Of a DNA stretch of 64,000 nucleotides, positions 47,801 through 55,715 are shown one piece after another. The stretch spans positions 271,815-335,814 of the forward strand of contig JBCCGT010000003.1 of assembly GCA_039029135.1 (NCBI GenBank), read 5' to 3'. This DNA comes from JALZVT01 sp039029135. GTDB lineage: Bacteria > Pseudomonadota > Gammaproteobacteria > Pseudomonadales > Azotimanducaceae. Position 1 is the stretch's first letter. Every line of letters begins with the position of its first letter. Under the pieces are notes generated by a model. That model was not told the origin of the DNA, did no database searches, and saw only the letters and a list, made by a program, of their open reading frames with translations. A program made the translations under genes and the position numbers.

Positions 47801-49198
47801 ACCGGCAACCACTTCCTCGGGTGTGACGATGAGCGGCAGGTCCACGGTTCCAGCAGCATTGGCAGACGTACAGCCATCGCCACGGCCATTCGCAGGAAGC
47901 GGTTGGGTGAGATCCCAAACCGCCTGGGCACCCGCAGAGAACGCCGTAGCGCCGTTGGGAGAGTCACCGGGCGGATTGCTTGGCCCGTAGCAGCGCCAGT
48001 TCTCCGTCACAACGCCAGTGTCGGTGTTCACCACCTGGCAATGGCAATCGCCCTCTTCCCCTTCGGGGTCGTTCGTTGGGCCGCACTGATTGCCTTGATT
48101 GGCCTGGACGCGTGCTCGCGTCGCGTCATCCCACCAAGGCAGCGCCACCCGATCGCTGGCAGGATCGAACACCTGCTCTTCGCCAAAGCCGTTCTCGCTT
48201 GATCTGGGCAGCCACGCGTAGCGCTGCGCGGTGCTATCGACCTCAACCAGGTGACGCCCGTACGATTCGCCGCTGTTGGCCTTACCAACGTCCAGCCGCA
48301 TCAGCAGCTCGGATGTGGAGCCACCCAGACCGCTCTCGCCGAGCGCAGGCGTTACGTCCCCAGCGACCGTTGGATCACCTGCGAAGTAGTCTTCCAGCGC
48401 CGCCATGTACGCCTGAGCCTTGCCGCAGTCCGTACCCGCAGAGCAGTCAACCACCAAGCCATCAATACGCTGGTTCCAAGGGTGCGACGGCAGACCAACC
48501 TGGCCCTCTGCCCAGCCCAACGCCGGCTGGCCAGCCTGAAAGTTTCGATACACGGCAAGCGACTCACCACCATCGGCAAGAGTGCCACTGAGCTGGAAGT
48601 GGTGGATTCCTACGCCGCCGGGCGCGCTTCGCTCAGCGAAGACGGGCGACGCGTCGCTGAGCATGGCGAAGTAGTTTGAACCCTTGGTGCTGGTCCAACC
48701 CCAGAATCCGGAGCCGGAATTCTCGATCACCGAGAAGTGGAACTCACCCACCGTGACTGGCAGCGCCGCCGGCAGCGAGAATCGATATACAACGCGGTTG
48801 CGATGCTGCTCTGACGTGTCGGTGATCGTGAGTGGGATGGATGCGCCGACCTGGTTGGTTGTCGGGTTGCCGGCGCCATCGTCTTGCCAGACGCGAAGCT
48901 CAAACTGAGAGCCGTTCGCCAGGCCGCCGATCTGGAGTGTCTGTAGATCGCCAGCCTCGGTTATCGTGCAACTGGCAACAGTGATGAACCCTGGCCCAGC
49001 CGTGGATGAGCTGGGGGAGTAACAGCCAGAGAACCCAGTCTCCGCACCACCACCGTCCCGCAGCGTGCAGGCCAGCTCATCACGCCAGGCCGCACTGCCT
49101 TCGGGTGACGTTGGGAAGCTGGACGACTCGCACAGCATCTCCGCCGAAACGGCGGCAGGTAACAGCAGCGCGACGATGAGACCGTAGAGAAACCTCAC
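44858..49198 (-). CDS. Beta-helix tailspike-like protein with signal peptide
   Basis: 1446 aa from a GTG at 49198 inside GTGA, coupled to the lipoprotein stop. The longer frame to 49615 is not protein-like. The N-terminus (VRFLYGLIVALLLPAAVSAEM) is a Sec signal, unusual for a virion protein. Residues from about 770 form a right-handed beta-helix of the pectate-lyase-3 type (WFGADPAPGNDDTAALQAAVDTMQDHDVALFIPNGDYQIDRQLD). A second beta-helix start (AVSDEIQAAIDAGYRKLFLGKGLYLL) is near residue 1160. Polysaccharide degradation is likely. The catalytic residues cannot be assigned by eye. Confidence 0.75.
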   Translation of the reverse strand: MRFLYGLIVALLLPAAVSAEMLCESSSFPTSPEGSAAWRDELACTLRDGGGAETGFSGCYSPSSSTAGPGFITVASCTITEAGDLQTLQIGGLANGSQFELRVWQDDGAGNPTTNQVGASIPLTITDTSEQHRNRVVYRFSLPAALPVTVGEFHFSVIENSGSGFWGWTSTKGSNYFAMLSDASPVFAERSAPGGVGIHHFQLSGTLADGGESLAVYRNFQAGQPALGWAEGQVGLPSHPWNQRIDGLVVDCSAGTDCGKAQAYMAALEDYFAGDPTVAGDVTPALGESGLGGSTSELLMRLDVGKANSGESYGRHLVEVDSTAQRYAWLPRSSENGFGEEQVFDPASDRVALPWWDDATRARVQANQGNQCGPTNDPEGEEGDCHCQVVNTDTGVVTENWRCYGPSNPPGDSPNGATAFSAGAQAVWDLTQPLPANGRGDGCTSANAAGTVDLPLIVTPEEVVAGEIKHAMACSTLNAAFAPDAYLRFGVLDGATHTSQTATQENWAPPGIFDSAIHRQIFYGERARLSASAVLDPGAPPFMQVWDTAMRRYGCIYTDGTEGGVTWWALANDALSIAETGTSWADAGLQTGLDLELWYNGGTGLEATDLEFISDVSPANIRTFSAQSCTRTPLSDGTVQLQAQAAPPPVTPAACTIDNNNRTPEPGTDAISFRWSVPAQVTAAGKADDPMFVNEGFIDATWFGADPAPGNDDTAALQAAVDTMQDHDVALFIPNGDYQIDRQLDIRQYLHGTAVQSVESDGCSGINNYRSVTIVGESREGVRINLAQDLWSGVDWSGRGHYQDETTEQRGVIQVTPWRGAATPGSGETDCDDSNEQINVNGEWIGQNAANGFGITLRNFTVNIGTGGDPRDAAVGVILAGAQGSTVENVRVNAGDGYACFGEVGGRSGGGYNLICEGGQRVVDWGKRSQTANIIVGLKAWGQTDVLFESMSRVPNFIVGAEIEIDQSLGARVHKSEFNGLWTVSGAFGFYDVSIDVVGGGDTTLPLFDNQDAGETANSLVLQDVYVRGKSAGRPIVTSSTHTVNAESALWRRITNYAYAHQDPVAAGWDADDHTYSSNTSRGYVYLDGVRQTSVPIVEPMVAEVPPNDIRTQHVHPHPEFFHDDVYSLTGDFCVTQFGNRAVSDEIQAAIDAGYRKLFLGKGLYLLDKQITLGPHTQLVGQSIRHTRLMVQYPQWQTSGSPEAMVTTADAPNGTAILNNLSTHRWGRKDDNGDLSVVDPTRLHHYVDWRAGRLSQVSKVDTRVANNVTKSDPVNVPIDALRWSGSGGGVIRNVQAYKKPETGGPDYNWFAFRGTSQAITIYAPNPEHIKQTGAMMLIDGGSNIRSYGSKVECTTDYWRVSNANNLALHGNGIGCSMDQAGAPMSFTDSDNFELSLISPYEYPVQQTEPLIRHTVGGSTVWEVDHGDSATYLRQGTFDDSVFRHRE

Positions 49199-49530
49199 TC
49201 CGCGACTTCCTGGGGCAGTACCACAGTGGCTGGCCTGCCGATCACCACCGGCTGCGGAGCCTCGGTCGGGGTCTCGCTCTTGCCCTCCGGCTGGACGGTC
49301 AACCTGAACGATTCCGTTTCGACCTCCAGGACGCCCGCGAATCCATCGCCCTTGCTGAGGCATTGAAAGCCCTTGCCATCCACATCGGTCCAACGGCCAT
49401 CGAGGTTGCCGTTGTAGTCCGTGCAGCGAAGCACGCTCATACCCTTCGGTAGATCCTGGACGAACAGCGGAGAGGCGCAGCCTGCTAAGCACGTGCATGC
49501 GAGTAGTGTTCCAAAAATGTTGTTGCCCAT
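49195..49530 (-). CDS. Phage-encoded lipoprotein
   Basis: 111 aa from the ATG at 49530. MGNNIFGTLLACTCLAGC ends in a lipobox. The mature part has two further cysteines (LRCTDYNGN, FQCLSKG) and a proline-rich C-terminus (KSETPTEAPQPVV). It overlaps the hydrolase gene by 46 bp and the spike gene by 4 bp. A spanin-like lysis role or envelope modification is possible but unproven. Confidence 0.65.
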   Translation of the reverse strand: MGNNIFGTLLACTCLAGCASPLFVQDLPKGMSVLRCTDYNGNLDGRWTDVDGKGFQCLSKGDGFAGVLEVETESFRLTVQPEGKSETPTEAPQPVVIGRPATVVLPQEVAE

Positions 49531-50042
49531 TGGTCGATTTGCCCTCTGTCGAAGTAGTCGTTGTGATCGTTTGAATCGTTCCTGTGATGGATGACGCCTG
49601 GTTCGTTGAAGCCATTGCGGCCAGCTCGGCCGAATGGGTGCCAGGGAAGTAACGCGCCCCACGTGATGGCGCGATCCGATTTGCTGTGGAGACAGACCAC
49701 CACCGTCCCTGCGTCTAGGATCTCGGTGAAGTCGTATCGGCGACTCATGGCTGGTGCGACGAGAAACAACAGCCGATAGCGAACACCCAGCTTCGCGGCT
49801 TCGCAGGCACGCAGGCACCCGAAGCTGTGAGCGACGATCGAATCGCCGTCATGGGTAAGCTCCGATAGCGACTCGGCATCTTCGCGCCACTGCCAACGCG
49901 CGCCGAACCAGTTGCGCACTGGCAGCTCCGCGTCAGCGACGCGTTCGCCGCGCTCGCGCATCGGCACCTGCAGGTGACGAAGAAACGCAGTGGTGCTGTC
50001 GATGCCCTTGGAAAAAATTCCAGGAACGCCCCACACCGTCAT
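49485..50042 (-). CDS. Alpha/beta-hydrolase-like protein
   Basis: 185 aa from the ATG at 50042, preceded by AGGAGG. GVPGIFSKGIDSTTAFLRHL starts the fold, and DSIVAHSFGCLRACEAA is a nucleophile elbow with Ser. HSKSDRAITWG provides a likely Asp. It could be an esterase acting on host envelope lipids or polysaccharide in the lysis/spike module. The catalytic histidine is not obvious (DHNDYFD near the C-terminus). Confidence 0.65.
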   Translation of the reverse strand: MTVWGVPGIFSKGIDSTTAFLRHLQVPMRERGERVADAELPVRNWFGARWQWREDAESLSELTHDGDSIVAHSFGCLRACEAAKLGVRYRLLFLVAPAMSRRYDFTEILDAGTVVVCLHSKSDRAITWGALLPWHPFGRAGRNGFNEPGVIHHRNDSNDHNDYFDRGQIDQWATTFLEHYSHARA

Positions 50043-50055
50043 CGCAGCAGACCTC

Positions 50056-50592
50056 CTAGTCGCAAAAGCGGGCGCCGTAGTCCGTGCTGATGTACAGCAG
50101 CACTTCGACCGACTCATCGCCTTCGCCGTCCACCACCGCACCGGTTGCGCGGTAAGCGGCGTTGATGGCTTTCACGGCATCGGTTGACTCCAGGACGCCC
50201 CGATCACCACCGAAGTAGTCGTGGTCATCGGCTCCGAAGTGGAGTAGCCCTGGGCAGACACACCCATGGGCATCCTTGCCCCGATTGCCTCCGTGCAGCC
50301 GATTGGCCCAGCGGGGAACCTTAGGCCGCTGGTTGGACACGGAAGCGATGTTGTCTGCTTCCAGGTAGATCCCTGGGCCGTGCTGCGGGCCGAACGCCCA
50401 CACCAGGCGATAGACCGCATCCGGCAGGCAGGACCGGTAAGGCTTACCCGGATCGATGCCAGTGCCACCTGCGGGCACCCAGGGCGCTTCGACCGTCGCC
50501 CACAGACCAGCCGAAGGCACGATCAGCACCCCAAGCGTTTCCGTGTCGGTCGATGGCTGGCGCAGCAGCGTCCAGATGATCGGTTGCGGCAT
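50056..50592 (-). CDS. DUF5675 family phage protein
   Basis: 178 aa. TLGVLIVPSAGLWATVEAPW, YRLVWAFGPQHGPGIYLE, then NRLHGGNRGKDAHGCVCPG, is the DUF5675 pattern, with a His-Gly-Asn and Gly-Cys centre resembling the active site of L,D-transpeptidase-like folds. In phages these genes lie in lysis regions. It is the first gene of the late unit after a non-coding gap. Confidence 0.65.
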   Translation of the reverse strand: MPQPIIWTLLRQPSTDTETLGVLIVPSAGLWATVEAPWVPAGGTGIDPGKPYRSCLPDAVYRLVWAFGPQHGPGIYLEADNIASVSNQRPKVPRWANRLHGGNRGKDAHGCVCPGLLHFGADDHDYFGGDRGVLESTDAVKAINAAYRATGAVVDGEGDESVEVLLYISTDYGARFCD

Positions 50593-50882
50593 TGGGTGCT
50601 CCGTTGGTTAGCACCCCTGCACCCCAACCAGACGCGCGCGCGAAAGCGCCCTGGCGAGTCACACGGAGCCGCAGGGATCGACAGAGCACGGGCATTGGGC
50701 GAACCCGCCCCAACGGCAGCCAATGCGGCAGCCTGAGCGGATCGTTACGAGAGTCGGGAGGGGCGCAGGGGTCAGGAAGACTGGGCGGTGCGCTTAGTTG
50801 CTTAGTCCGTAAGCGCTACCGTCCCCACGATACCAGGAAAGCTAGACCTTTGGGGTCTATTGCATCAAGTCAAACTTCTGTG
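50593..50882. other. Non-coding gap before late spike/lysis genes
   Basis: About 290 bp with no convincing gene. It is a plausible place for the late promoter feeding the leftward genes. A hairpin (TAGACC/GGTCTA, loop of 5, 50843-50859) lies just past the end of the membrane protein gene and may terminate it. Confidence 0.35.
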
Positions 50883-51788
50883 TTAGGCCTCGCCCGATAC
50901 TGCCTCGGATAGGATGCTGAAAAAGCGGTTCACGGATGCTGTACTCAAGTGCATGATCGCCTCTGCGATATCATTTTCCGTTGAACTCTCATCTACAGCG
51001 TGAATGATCTGAGTGATGTTCGCTTTAAAGAATGAGAGTTCTACTCTTACTTTGTCAGCACTCGCAAATGATATGGCGGTAGAGAATACATCTTCGAGTG
51101 CTGATGCACTCAACCCCCAATTCCGCAACAAATCGTGTAGGACCTTACCTTGGAATCGGGGTGTCAGATAAGAAGAAGGCGAATCAGGGACTGAGTTAGA
51201 CAGACCGGCTAGATGAATCATCGCTTTCGTAATGCTCCGATAGTCCTCTTCGTTCACCGATTCAAAATCAGTATCTACAGTGGGCTCGTTGTCCTTAGCT
51301 GGGAGGTTAGCTGCTATTGCATCTGAAATAGATTCGCCAGGCTGCACATCAATTTCGCCGACAATACGCTCTTTCTCAATTGACTTTTCACGAGTCTCCA
51401 AAGCTTCCAGCTTGATCGCCTCGTTGCGCGCTACAGCGCGGATGTACGCGCCCCGTTTTGTCTCCGTATAGGCTTGGATTCTTAGCCTGTCGCCCTTGAA
51501 CCAACCCTCTGCCCGAACTCTTACCCAACCTAATCCAGCAGCGACCCATGGGCCGACCAAGGAGTATCCGAGCCCGAGCATGAACGGCAGGCCGACAAGG
51601 GTGAGATAGCCCGTGTCAGAGATCATCTCGATCAGCGAGTCGTAGTCGCGATCAGAAAACAGCACATACAGGCTGATCTTCCAGTTCACGAACACCCAAG
51701 CAATCAGGAACGATCCCAGCGTTGGGCTTCGAAGCCTTTCACGCGATGAGTCTATGAGAGATTGAAGCAACTCGATAAACGGCTGCAT
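50883..51788 (-). CDS. Membrane-anchored protein of unknown function
   Basis: 301 aa. Two membrane helices lie in the first 95 residues (LGSFLIAWVFVNWKISLYVLF and LTLVGLPFMLGLGYSLVGPW). A helical linker (EALETREKSIEKERIVGEI) and an acidic cytoplasmic domain of about 170 residues rich in Ser/Asp follow. It is more AT-rich than its neighbours. It sits alone between late-control and lysis genes, which is typical of a moron. The layout recalls membrane effectors of abortive infection, but no known domain is visible. Confidence 0.65.
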   Translation of the reverse strand: MQPFIELLQSLIDSSRERLRSPTLGSFLIAWVFVNWKISLYVLFSDRDYDSLIEMISDTGYLTLVGLPFMLGLGYSLVGPWVAAGLGWVRVRAEGWFKGDRLRIQAYTETKRGAYIRAVARNEAIKLEALETREKSIEKERIVGEIDVQPGESISDAIAANLPAKDNEPTVDTDFESVNEEDYRSITKAMIHLAGLSNSVPDSPSSYLTPRFQGKVLHDLLRNWGLSASALEDVFSTAISFASADKVRVELSFFKANITQIIHAVDESSTENDIAEAIMHLSTASVNRFFSILSEAVSGEA

Positions 51789-51823
51789 TGGCTGTCCTTA
51801 GCGTCAACTCTAAGCCGCCAATG

Positions 51824-52303
51824 TTAACTCAGACGCAAGCCCTCCGGACCCGCCGTGTACCAGCGGTGAGCCGCTAGGATTATCGCTAGCGCACCCTCCA
51901 GATCCTTCTGGAAGACTCTATCGGAACGTTCAAGCAGAGCAGCGGCGGCAGTCATGCTCCCTGCGATGCCATACGCTTCGGCCGCTTCCCGCCACCGTGG
52001 GTTGATGGCGTCAATCTCGGACACCACCCAGGCCATAAACCGTTGCGATGGATCAAGCCCGTCGTCGCTGAGCACCGCGTGCCCTTGGCGGGATCCGCGG
52101 GCTTCACCGATCCGATCGACGTGGTTGCGTGCTTGCCGACCGGCTGAAGCGGACACCCATACCGACAGCGATGCAAACGCCAGCTCACGCTGCGCGAGCT
52201 GGGTTCGTGACAGATTCGGGTGGGCTTGCGACACCTCGGCTATTCGGCGACGAGAGGATCTAGAAGCCAGGCGGCAACCAGGTGGCATCCTCGCTTTGCA
52301 CAT
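51824..52303 (-). CDS. Possible late regulator (antiterminator-like), tentative
   Basis: 159 aa, basic and helical, with LSRTQLAQRELAFASLSVWVSASAG and AYGIAGSMTAAAALLERSDRVFQKDLEGALAIILAAHRWY. It overlaps the ParB-like gene end by 44 bp. It lies where lambda-like phages carry the late antiterminator Q, between replication and late genes. No family signature confirms this. Confidence 0.5.
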   Translation of the reverse strand: MCKARMPPGCRLASRSSRRRIAEVSQAHPNLSRTQLAQRELAFASLSVWVSASAGRQARNHVDRIGEARGSRQGHAVLSDDGLDPSQRFMAWVVSEIDAINPRWREAAEAYGIAGSMTAAAALLERSDRVFQKDLEGALAIILAAHRWYTAGPEGLRLS

Positions 52304-54008
52304 GGTGCAGCAGTGCGAGCGCCTTGTCGCCCTTCTTGGGCGGCAGATCCTTAGCTTTCTCGTCGCCCATCAGTTCTACGGCTGCACCGATGAGCCCGTT
52401 GACGCTCAGACGCGGAAAGTAGTCGAGCTGGCCAATGTGGACGTATTCGGCCAGCGGAAGCTCTGCACCGTCGATCGCTGCCTCAAACGCCATCGAATCA
52501 TCGCTATCGTTTGGCATCGCACAGACCAGGTACTCCGTGAGACAGTAGCAGAGCAGCGCCCACTTCCCCTTCGCGTCGATCGCCTGGAAGTTCATCCAAC
52601 GTTCCCAGCCTTTGTGCTTGAGCCACTGAAGCGGTAGCTGGTCGATCTGAGCATTGCGCTTGTCAAGCAGAAGCGGCTGCTCGCGTTGAGACTTGGAAAA
52701 CTGGGCGTGCCGCGTATACGCCTGCGTCAACGCGAGCCCTGGCCGCGCTGTCGAGTCGCCGGTGCCAAATCGGTCGACCGCCAATTCAAACGTCAGGAGA
52801 TCCAGCAAGACGTTGGAACTCTCATCGCCGCGCATGGCAGCGTCGAATAGCGCCACTTTCAGGACAGTGCTCCGGTCGAACCCCAGATCGGTGCGCAGCG
52901 CTTGCGTTAGATCCTGGGTGGCAGGCGCCTGCGTGGGCGGCGGCGCTTTCGCCTTCGACTCCTTGGATTTCGCTTCCTGCTCATCTTTCGCTGCGGCCTT
53001 GGCTGTGGCGTAGTAGCCGTAGTCAACCACCAGGCGGCCATTGTCCTCCAGGCGCACCAGCGCGGCGTTGGCGGCGCGTTCTTCGACAGTCTTCGGCTTC
53101 GTGTATCGGTCGCGCTCCTGGAGTCCTTCGCGCAGCTTGTACACCTCGTGCTGATCCACCGTGCCTCGCACGACGCCAAAACCTTCCGAGCGCAGTTTTT
53201 CCAACCGTTGTTCCAGCGCCTCCGCGGCGAGCTTGTGTACCAGCTCAGCGTCCCGATAGATGCGCTGGCGATCGGCCTGGTCCGAGAATAGATCCTCCTG
53301 GATCTCGCCACCGGCTTCGCGATACCGCTCATCCACGAGCAGAGACACCGGCTCGTTACCGCGAACGATGTCGTCATCCAGGATGTGTTCAATGGCGAGC
53401 TTGTTCACAACCGGCCAGTCTTTCGCTGCGGCCTTGTACACGGCCATTTGGCGCTTCTGCGGTGCGTTCGTTAGTGCTCGCACTACATCCAGATCCATCT
53501 TGCCGGCTCGGTAGAGATCCAAGACCTTGGGATCAACGCTTGCGATAGCTAGGCGCTGATTGACAACCCGAAGCGGCACACCGAATCGCGCGGCGATATC
53601 TTCACGATCTGCGCCTTCGTTCTCGATCATGGCGCGAAACGCGAGCGCTTCGTCCGCAGGATGCATCGGCGCATGGATGTTGCCCGCCATCGACTGCGAG
53701 GTGTCGTCGCCGTGATTCAACACGCGCACGGGGATCTGCGGGTCTCCTTTCCACGTGCCGTCGCTGGCGAGCACCTGAGCGATCGCGAGCCGCTGACCAC
53801 CGTCCACCACCGAAAACTGGCCTTCGGCCGACTCGCGCACCAGAAGCGGCGTCATGATGCCCTCCGCCCTGATGCTCGCTTCCAAGACCGCCATCTGGCG
53901 ATCAGAGATCGCTTGTGTTCGCACGTTGTTGTCGCTGACTGATAACGCCGATAGCGCCACCGTCTTGAGGATCTTTTCTGCTGGTTCTATCGCCAATGCT
54001 TCGCTCAC
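52260..54008 (-). CDS. ParB/Srx-domain protein
   Basis: 582 aa. ALSVSDNNVRTQAISDRQMAVLEASIRAEGIMTPLLVRESAEGQFSVVDGGQRLAIAQVL is a ParB N-terminal nuclease/CTPase-type domain. A helix-turn-helix (REDIAARFGVPLRVVNQRLAIASV) follows. The long C-terminal part has a KAKAPPPTQAPATQD linker and a helical domain. No ParA is adjacent, so it probably acts in phage replication or transcription, not plasmid-style partitioning. ATGA overlap with the nuclease gene upstream. Confidence 0.8.
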   Translation of the reverse strand: MSEALAIEPAEKILKTVALSALSVSDNNVRTQAISDRQMAVLEASIRAEGIMTPLLVRESAEGQFSVVDGGQRLAIAQVLASDGTWKGDPQIPVRVLNHGDDTSQSMAGNIHAPMHPADEALAFRAMIENEGADREDIAARFGVPLRVVNQRLAIASVDPKVLDLYRAGKMDLDVVRALTNAPQKRQMAVYKAAAKDWPVVNKLAIEHILDDDIVRGNEPVSLLVDERYREAGGEIQEDLFSDQADRQRIYRDAELVHKLAAEALEQRLEKLRSEGFGVVRGTVDQHEVYKLREGLQERDRYTKPKTVEERAANAALVRLEDNGRLVVDYGYYATAKAAAKDEQEAKSKESKAKAPPPTQAPATQDLTQALRTDLGFDRSTVLKVALFDAAMRGDESSNVLLDLLTFELAVDRFGTGDSTARPGLALTQAYTRHAQFSKSQREQPLLLDKRNAQIDQLPLQWLKHKGWERWMNFQAIDAKGKWALLCYCLTEYLVCAMPNDSDDSMAFEAAIDGAELPLAEYVHIGQLDYFPRLSVNGLIGAAVELMGDEKAKDLPPKKGDKALALLHHVQSEDATWLPPGF

Positions 54009-54610
54009 TGTTCAGACTCCTGTCGTTTTCCTTTGGGTGGATAGGGATTCCAACGCAACCAGCGTTCCACCAACGCCAGCGCTTCGCCGCTTCCGATAAA
54101 CGATTGTGGAACTCGCAGGGGCAGCCACCCGCATTCGTTCGCCATCGCGTATTTGCGGCAATCGTTTGTAAAACCCGTGATTGTCTGATGTCGGCTGCGC
54201 CGATCGCTTCCCGGCCCCTGGTTGACCAGCCCTTCGATCTCGACCGCCAATCGCAGATCGATTGGTCGATCGTCTAGCCAAAGCTGGGCATTCGGAAACG
54301 CAAAATCGAAGCGATACTTTCGATCGTGCGCATCCAGCGCAAAACAGAACTCGCGCCAAACATCAGCACTTTTGTCGAGACCGCGCCGATCGCTGACCAC
54401 GCGGAACCCACGCCCCTTGAGCTGTAGTTCGAAATCGCGCTCATAGTCGGCCTTCGTTTTCGTTCGCTTACCACCACCGGCAACGCTCTTTGGTTGCTGC
54501 GGCTGTCCTTTGAGCATTCGTGCTAGCTCGGCCTGAGTCACCGTGGCGAACGCATCGCCCGTCACCTTGAAGCGCTTTCGGTAGTCGGCCGTTGACATGC
54601 GATCAACCAT
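54005..54610 (-). CDS. PD-(D/E)XK-like phage nuclease
   Basis: 201 aa (a start at 54598, MSTADYR, is also possible). The nuclease core reads YRFDFAFPNAQLW then LAVEIEGLVNQ, with Asp and E-x-E in PD-(D/E)XK spacing. RHQTITGFTNDCRKYAMANECGWLPLRVP is similar to Vsr/DUF559-type endonucleases. Likely roles are Holliday junction resolution or DNA processing in replication. The first 70 residues are a basic DNA-binding extension. Confidence 0.65.
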   Translation of the reverse strand: MVDRMSTADYRKRFKVTGDAFATVTQAELARMLKGQPQQPKSVAGGGKRTKTKADYERDFELQLKGRGFRVVSDRRGLDKSADVWREFCFALDAHDRKYRFDFAFPNAQLWLDDRPIDLRLAVEIEGLVNQGPGSDRRSRHQTITGFTNDCRKYAMANECGWLPLRVPQSFIGSGEALALVERWLRWNPYPPKGKRQESEQ

Positions 54611-54619
54611 CGGTCGCGA

Positions 54620-54895
54620 TCATCCCGACTTGGTGCGTGCAGGGGGATTGGTGCAGACGTCCAAGTGACACGCATGCTCTGTTCGATCGAAGCGCGGCGT
54701 CTTGCCGCTCCAGCCGGCGGTGTGTGGTCGGAACGTGTGCGCTTCGATCGGCACGTAGTTTCCCCAGCGATTGATCGTCCAGATGATCGGATCGCCACAG
54801 CCGCGACACTTGCGCACGTGAACCTTGCGCTGCGGCTGCGCGCGCATCGATTGATTCAGGCGATCGAGCGCCAGATCCAAAGCCTCACCGCTCAC
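54620..54895 (-). CDS. Small zinc-ribbon-like protein
   Basis: 91 aa. CRGCGDPIIWTINRWGNYVPIEAHTF and HACHLDVC provide a potential zinc site. It is in the replication operon, overlapping the next gene by 4 bp. No specific function. Confidence 0.6.
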   Translation of the reverse strand: MSGEALDLALDRLNQSMRAQPQRKVHVRKCRGCGDPIIWTINRWGNYVPIEAHTFRPHTAGWSGKTPRFDRTEHACHLDVCTNPPARTKSG

Positions 54896-55251
54896 GCCGT
54901 CTCAGCCTCTGGCTGCAACTGGTCGGTGAGTAGCGGGATCTCATCGCCAGGGGTCGCCGACAGCGTTTCATCGACCACCGTGTCTGATGGCAGTCCATCT
55001 GGATCAATCGGCATCAAGCATCGAACAGGCATCGCCGGAAGCCACTTCGAGTGGTCAGTAGATTCGATGTATGCCTCAAGGAACGGATGCGAAGCCGGCA
55101 GAGTGATCTGCTGGGTAAGCAGCCACTCGCCATTGATTTGCGCGCGCATGCCCTGGGCAACCACCGTCACGGTCGAGCCGATGACCTCTGGGTGATTATC
55201 GCAACGGATGATCAGACAGCGCCCCGGCCGGTGAAGCTTCTCGATGCTCAC
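54892..55251 (-). CDS. Hypothetical replication-region protein
   Basis: 119 aa from a GTG at 55251 that overlaps the upstream stop as GTGA. SIEKLHRPGRCLIIRCDNHPEVIGSTVTVVAQG is an OB- or SH3-like small beta fold. The second half (SKWLPAMPVRCLMPIDPDGLP) is a common phage module. Function unknown. Confidence 0.55.
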   Translation of the reverse strand: MSIEKLHRPGRCLIIRCDNHPEVIGSTVTVVAQGMRAQINGEWLLTQQITLPASHPFLEAYIESTDHSKWLPAMPVRCLMPIDPDGLPSDTVVDETLSATPGDEIPLLTDQLQPEAETA

Positions 55252-55715
55252 TGGTGCGCCCTCCGCATTCCCAGGGCACGGCGGCACTCGGCGATTGAGC
55301 GCGCGGCGGCGCGGTCGATTACGTGGCGTGGAACCCGAGCGAGGTAGTTTGCGTGGTCGCGGCGACGCTCTTCGTCTTCGCGACCCACTTGCTCAACGTG
55401 GCTGTGTTTCCAGTCGTCGGACGGTCGGCAGGCGTTGCGGAAGTGATTGCGATTCGGCACGTATTTGCCGTCGATTCCTGGAGTGTCGCGCAGCCAGGCC
55501 AGGCCACGCGCGAACTGCGCCTCCGTGAGCTGAGACAGATCGCTGGCCCAGAAGCCCAGCACATCGCCATCGTCCGGGTCGAAGTCTCCGCCCTTGCGAA
55601 CCTGCGGACCCCAGTTGTCGTGAACCACGGCGCAGATCGCAGCCCAGCGCTTGCGCACCACTTTGGAATCGGCCAGATCGGCGACGGCTCGATCTCGCGG
55701 TTTGAGACCGTTCAC
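55248..55715 (-). CDS. Replication protein P-like
   Basis: 155 aa. AAICAVVHDNWGPQV, LSQLTEAQFARGLAWLRDT and NRNHFRNACRPSDD resemble helicase-loader proteins of the lambda P group, which bring DnaB to the origin. It lies directly downstream of the origin-containing O-like gene, with a 4-bp overlap. Confidence 0.65.
   Translation of the reverse strand: MNGLKPRDRAVADLADSKVVRKRWAAICAVVHDNWGPQVRKGGDFDPDDGDVLGFWASDLSQLTEAQFARGLAWLRDTPGIDGKYVPNRNHFRNACRPSDDWKHSHVEQVGREDEERRRDHANYLARVPRHVIDRAAARSIAECRRALGMRRAHQ

Noticed and set aside
46955..48202. 415-codon plus-strand frame inside the spike gene
   Set aside because: Antisense shadow of the beta-helix gene; low-complexity Arg/Gly/Val composition and no ribosome-binding site.
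50444..50713. 89-codon minus-strand frame overlapping DUF5675
   Set aside because: Another frame of the same strand; low-complexity and overlapping a better supported gene.
52260..54008. Plasmid-type ParAB partition system (phage-plasmid)
   Set aside because: No ParA gene and an integrase with clear att sites; the ParB-like gene alone does not show plasmid maintenance.
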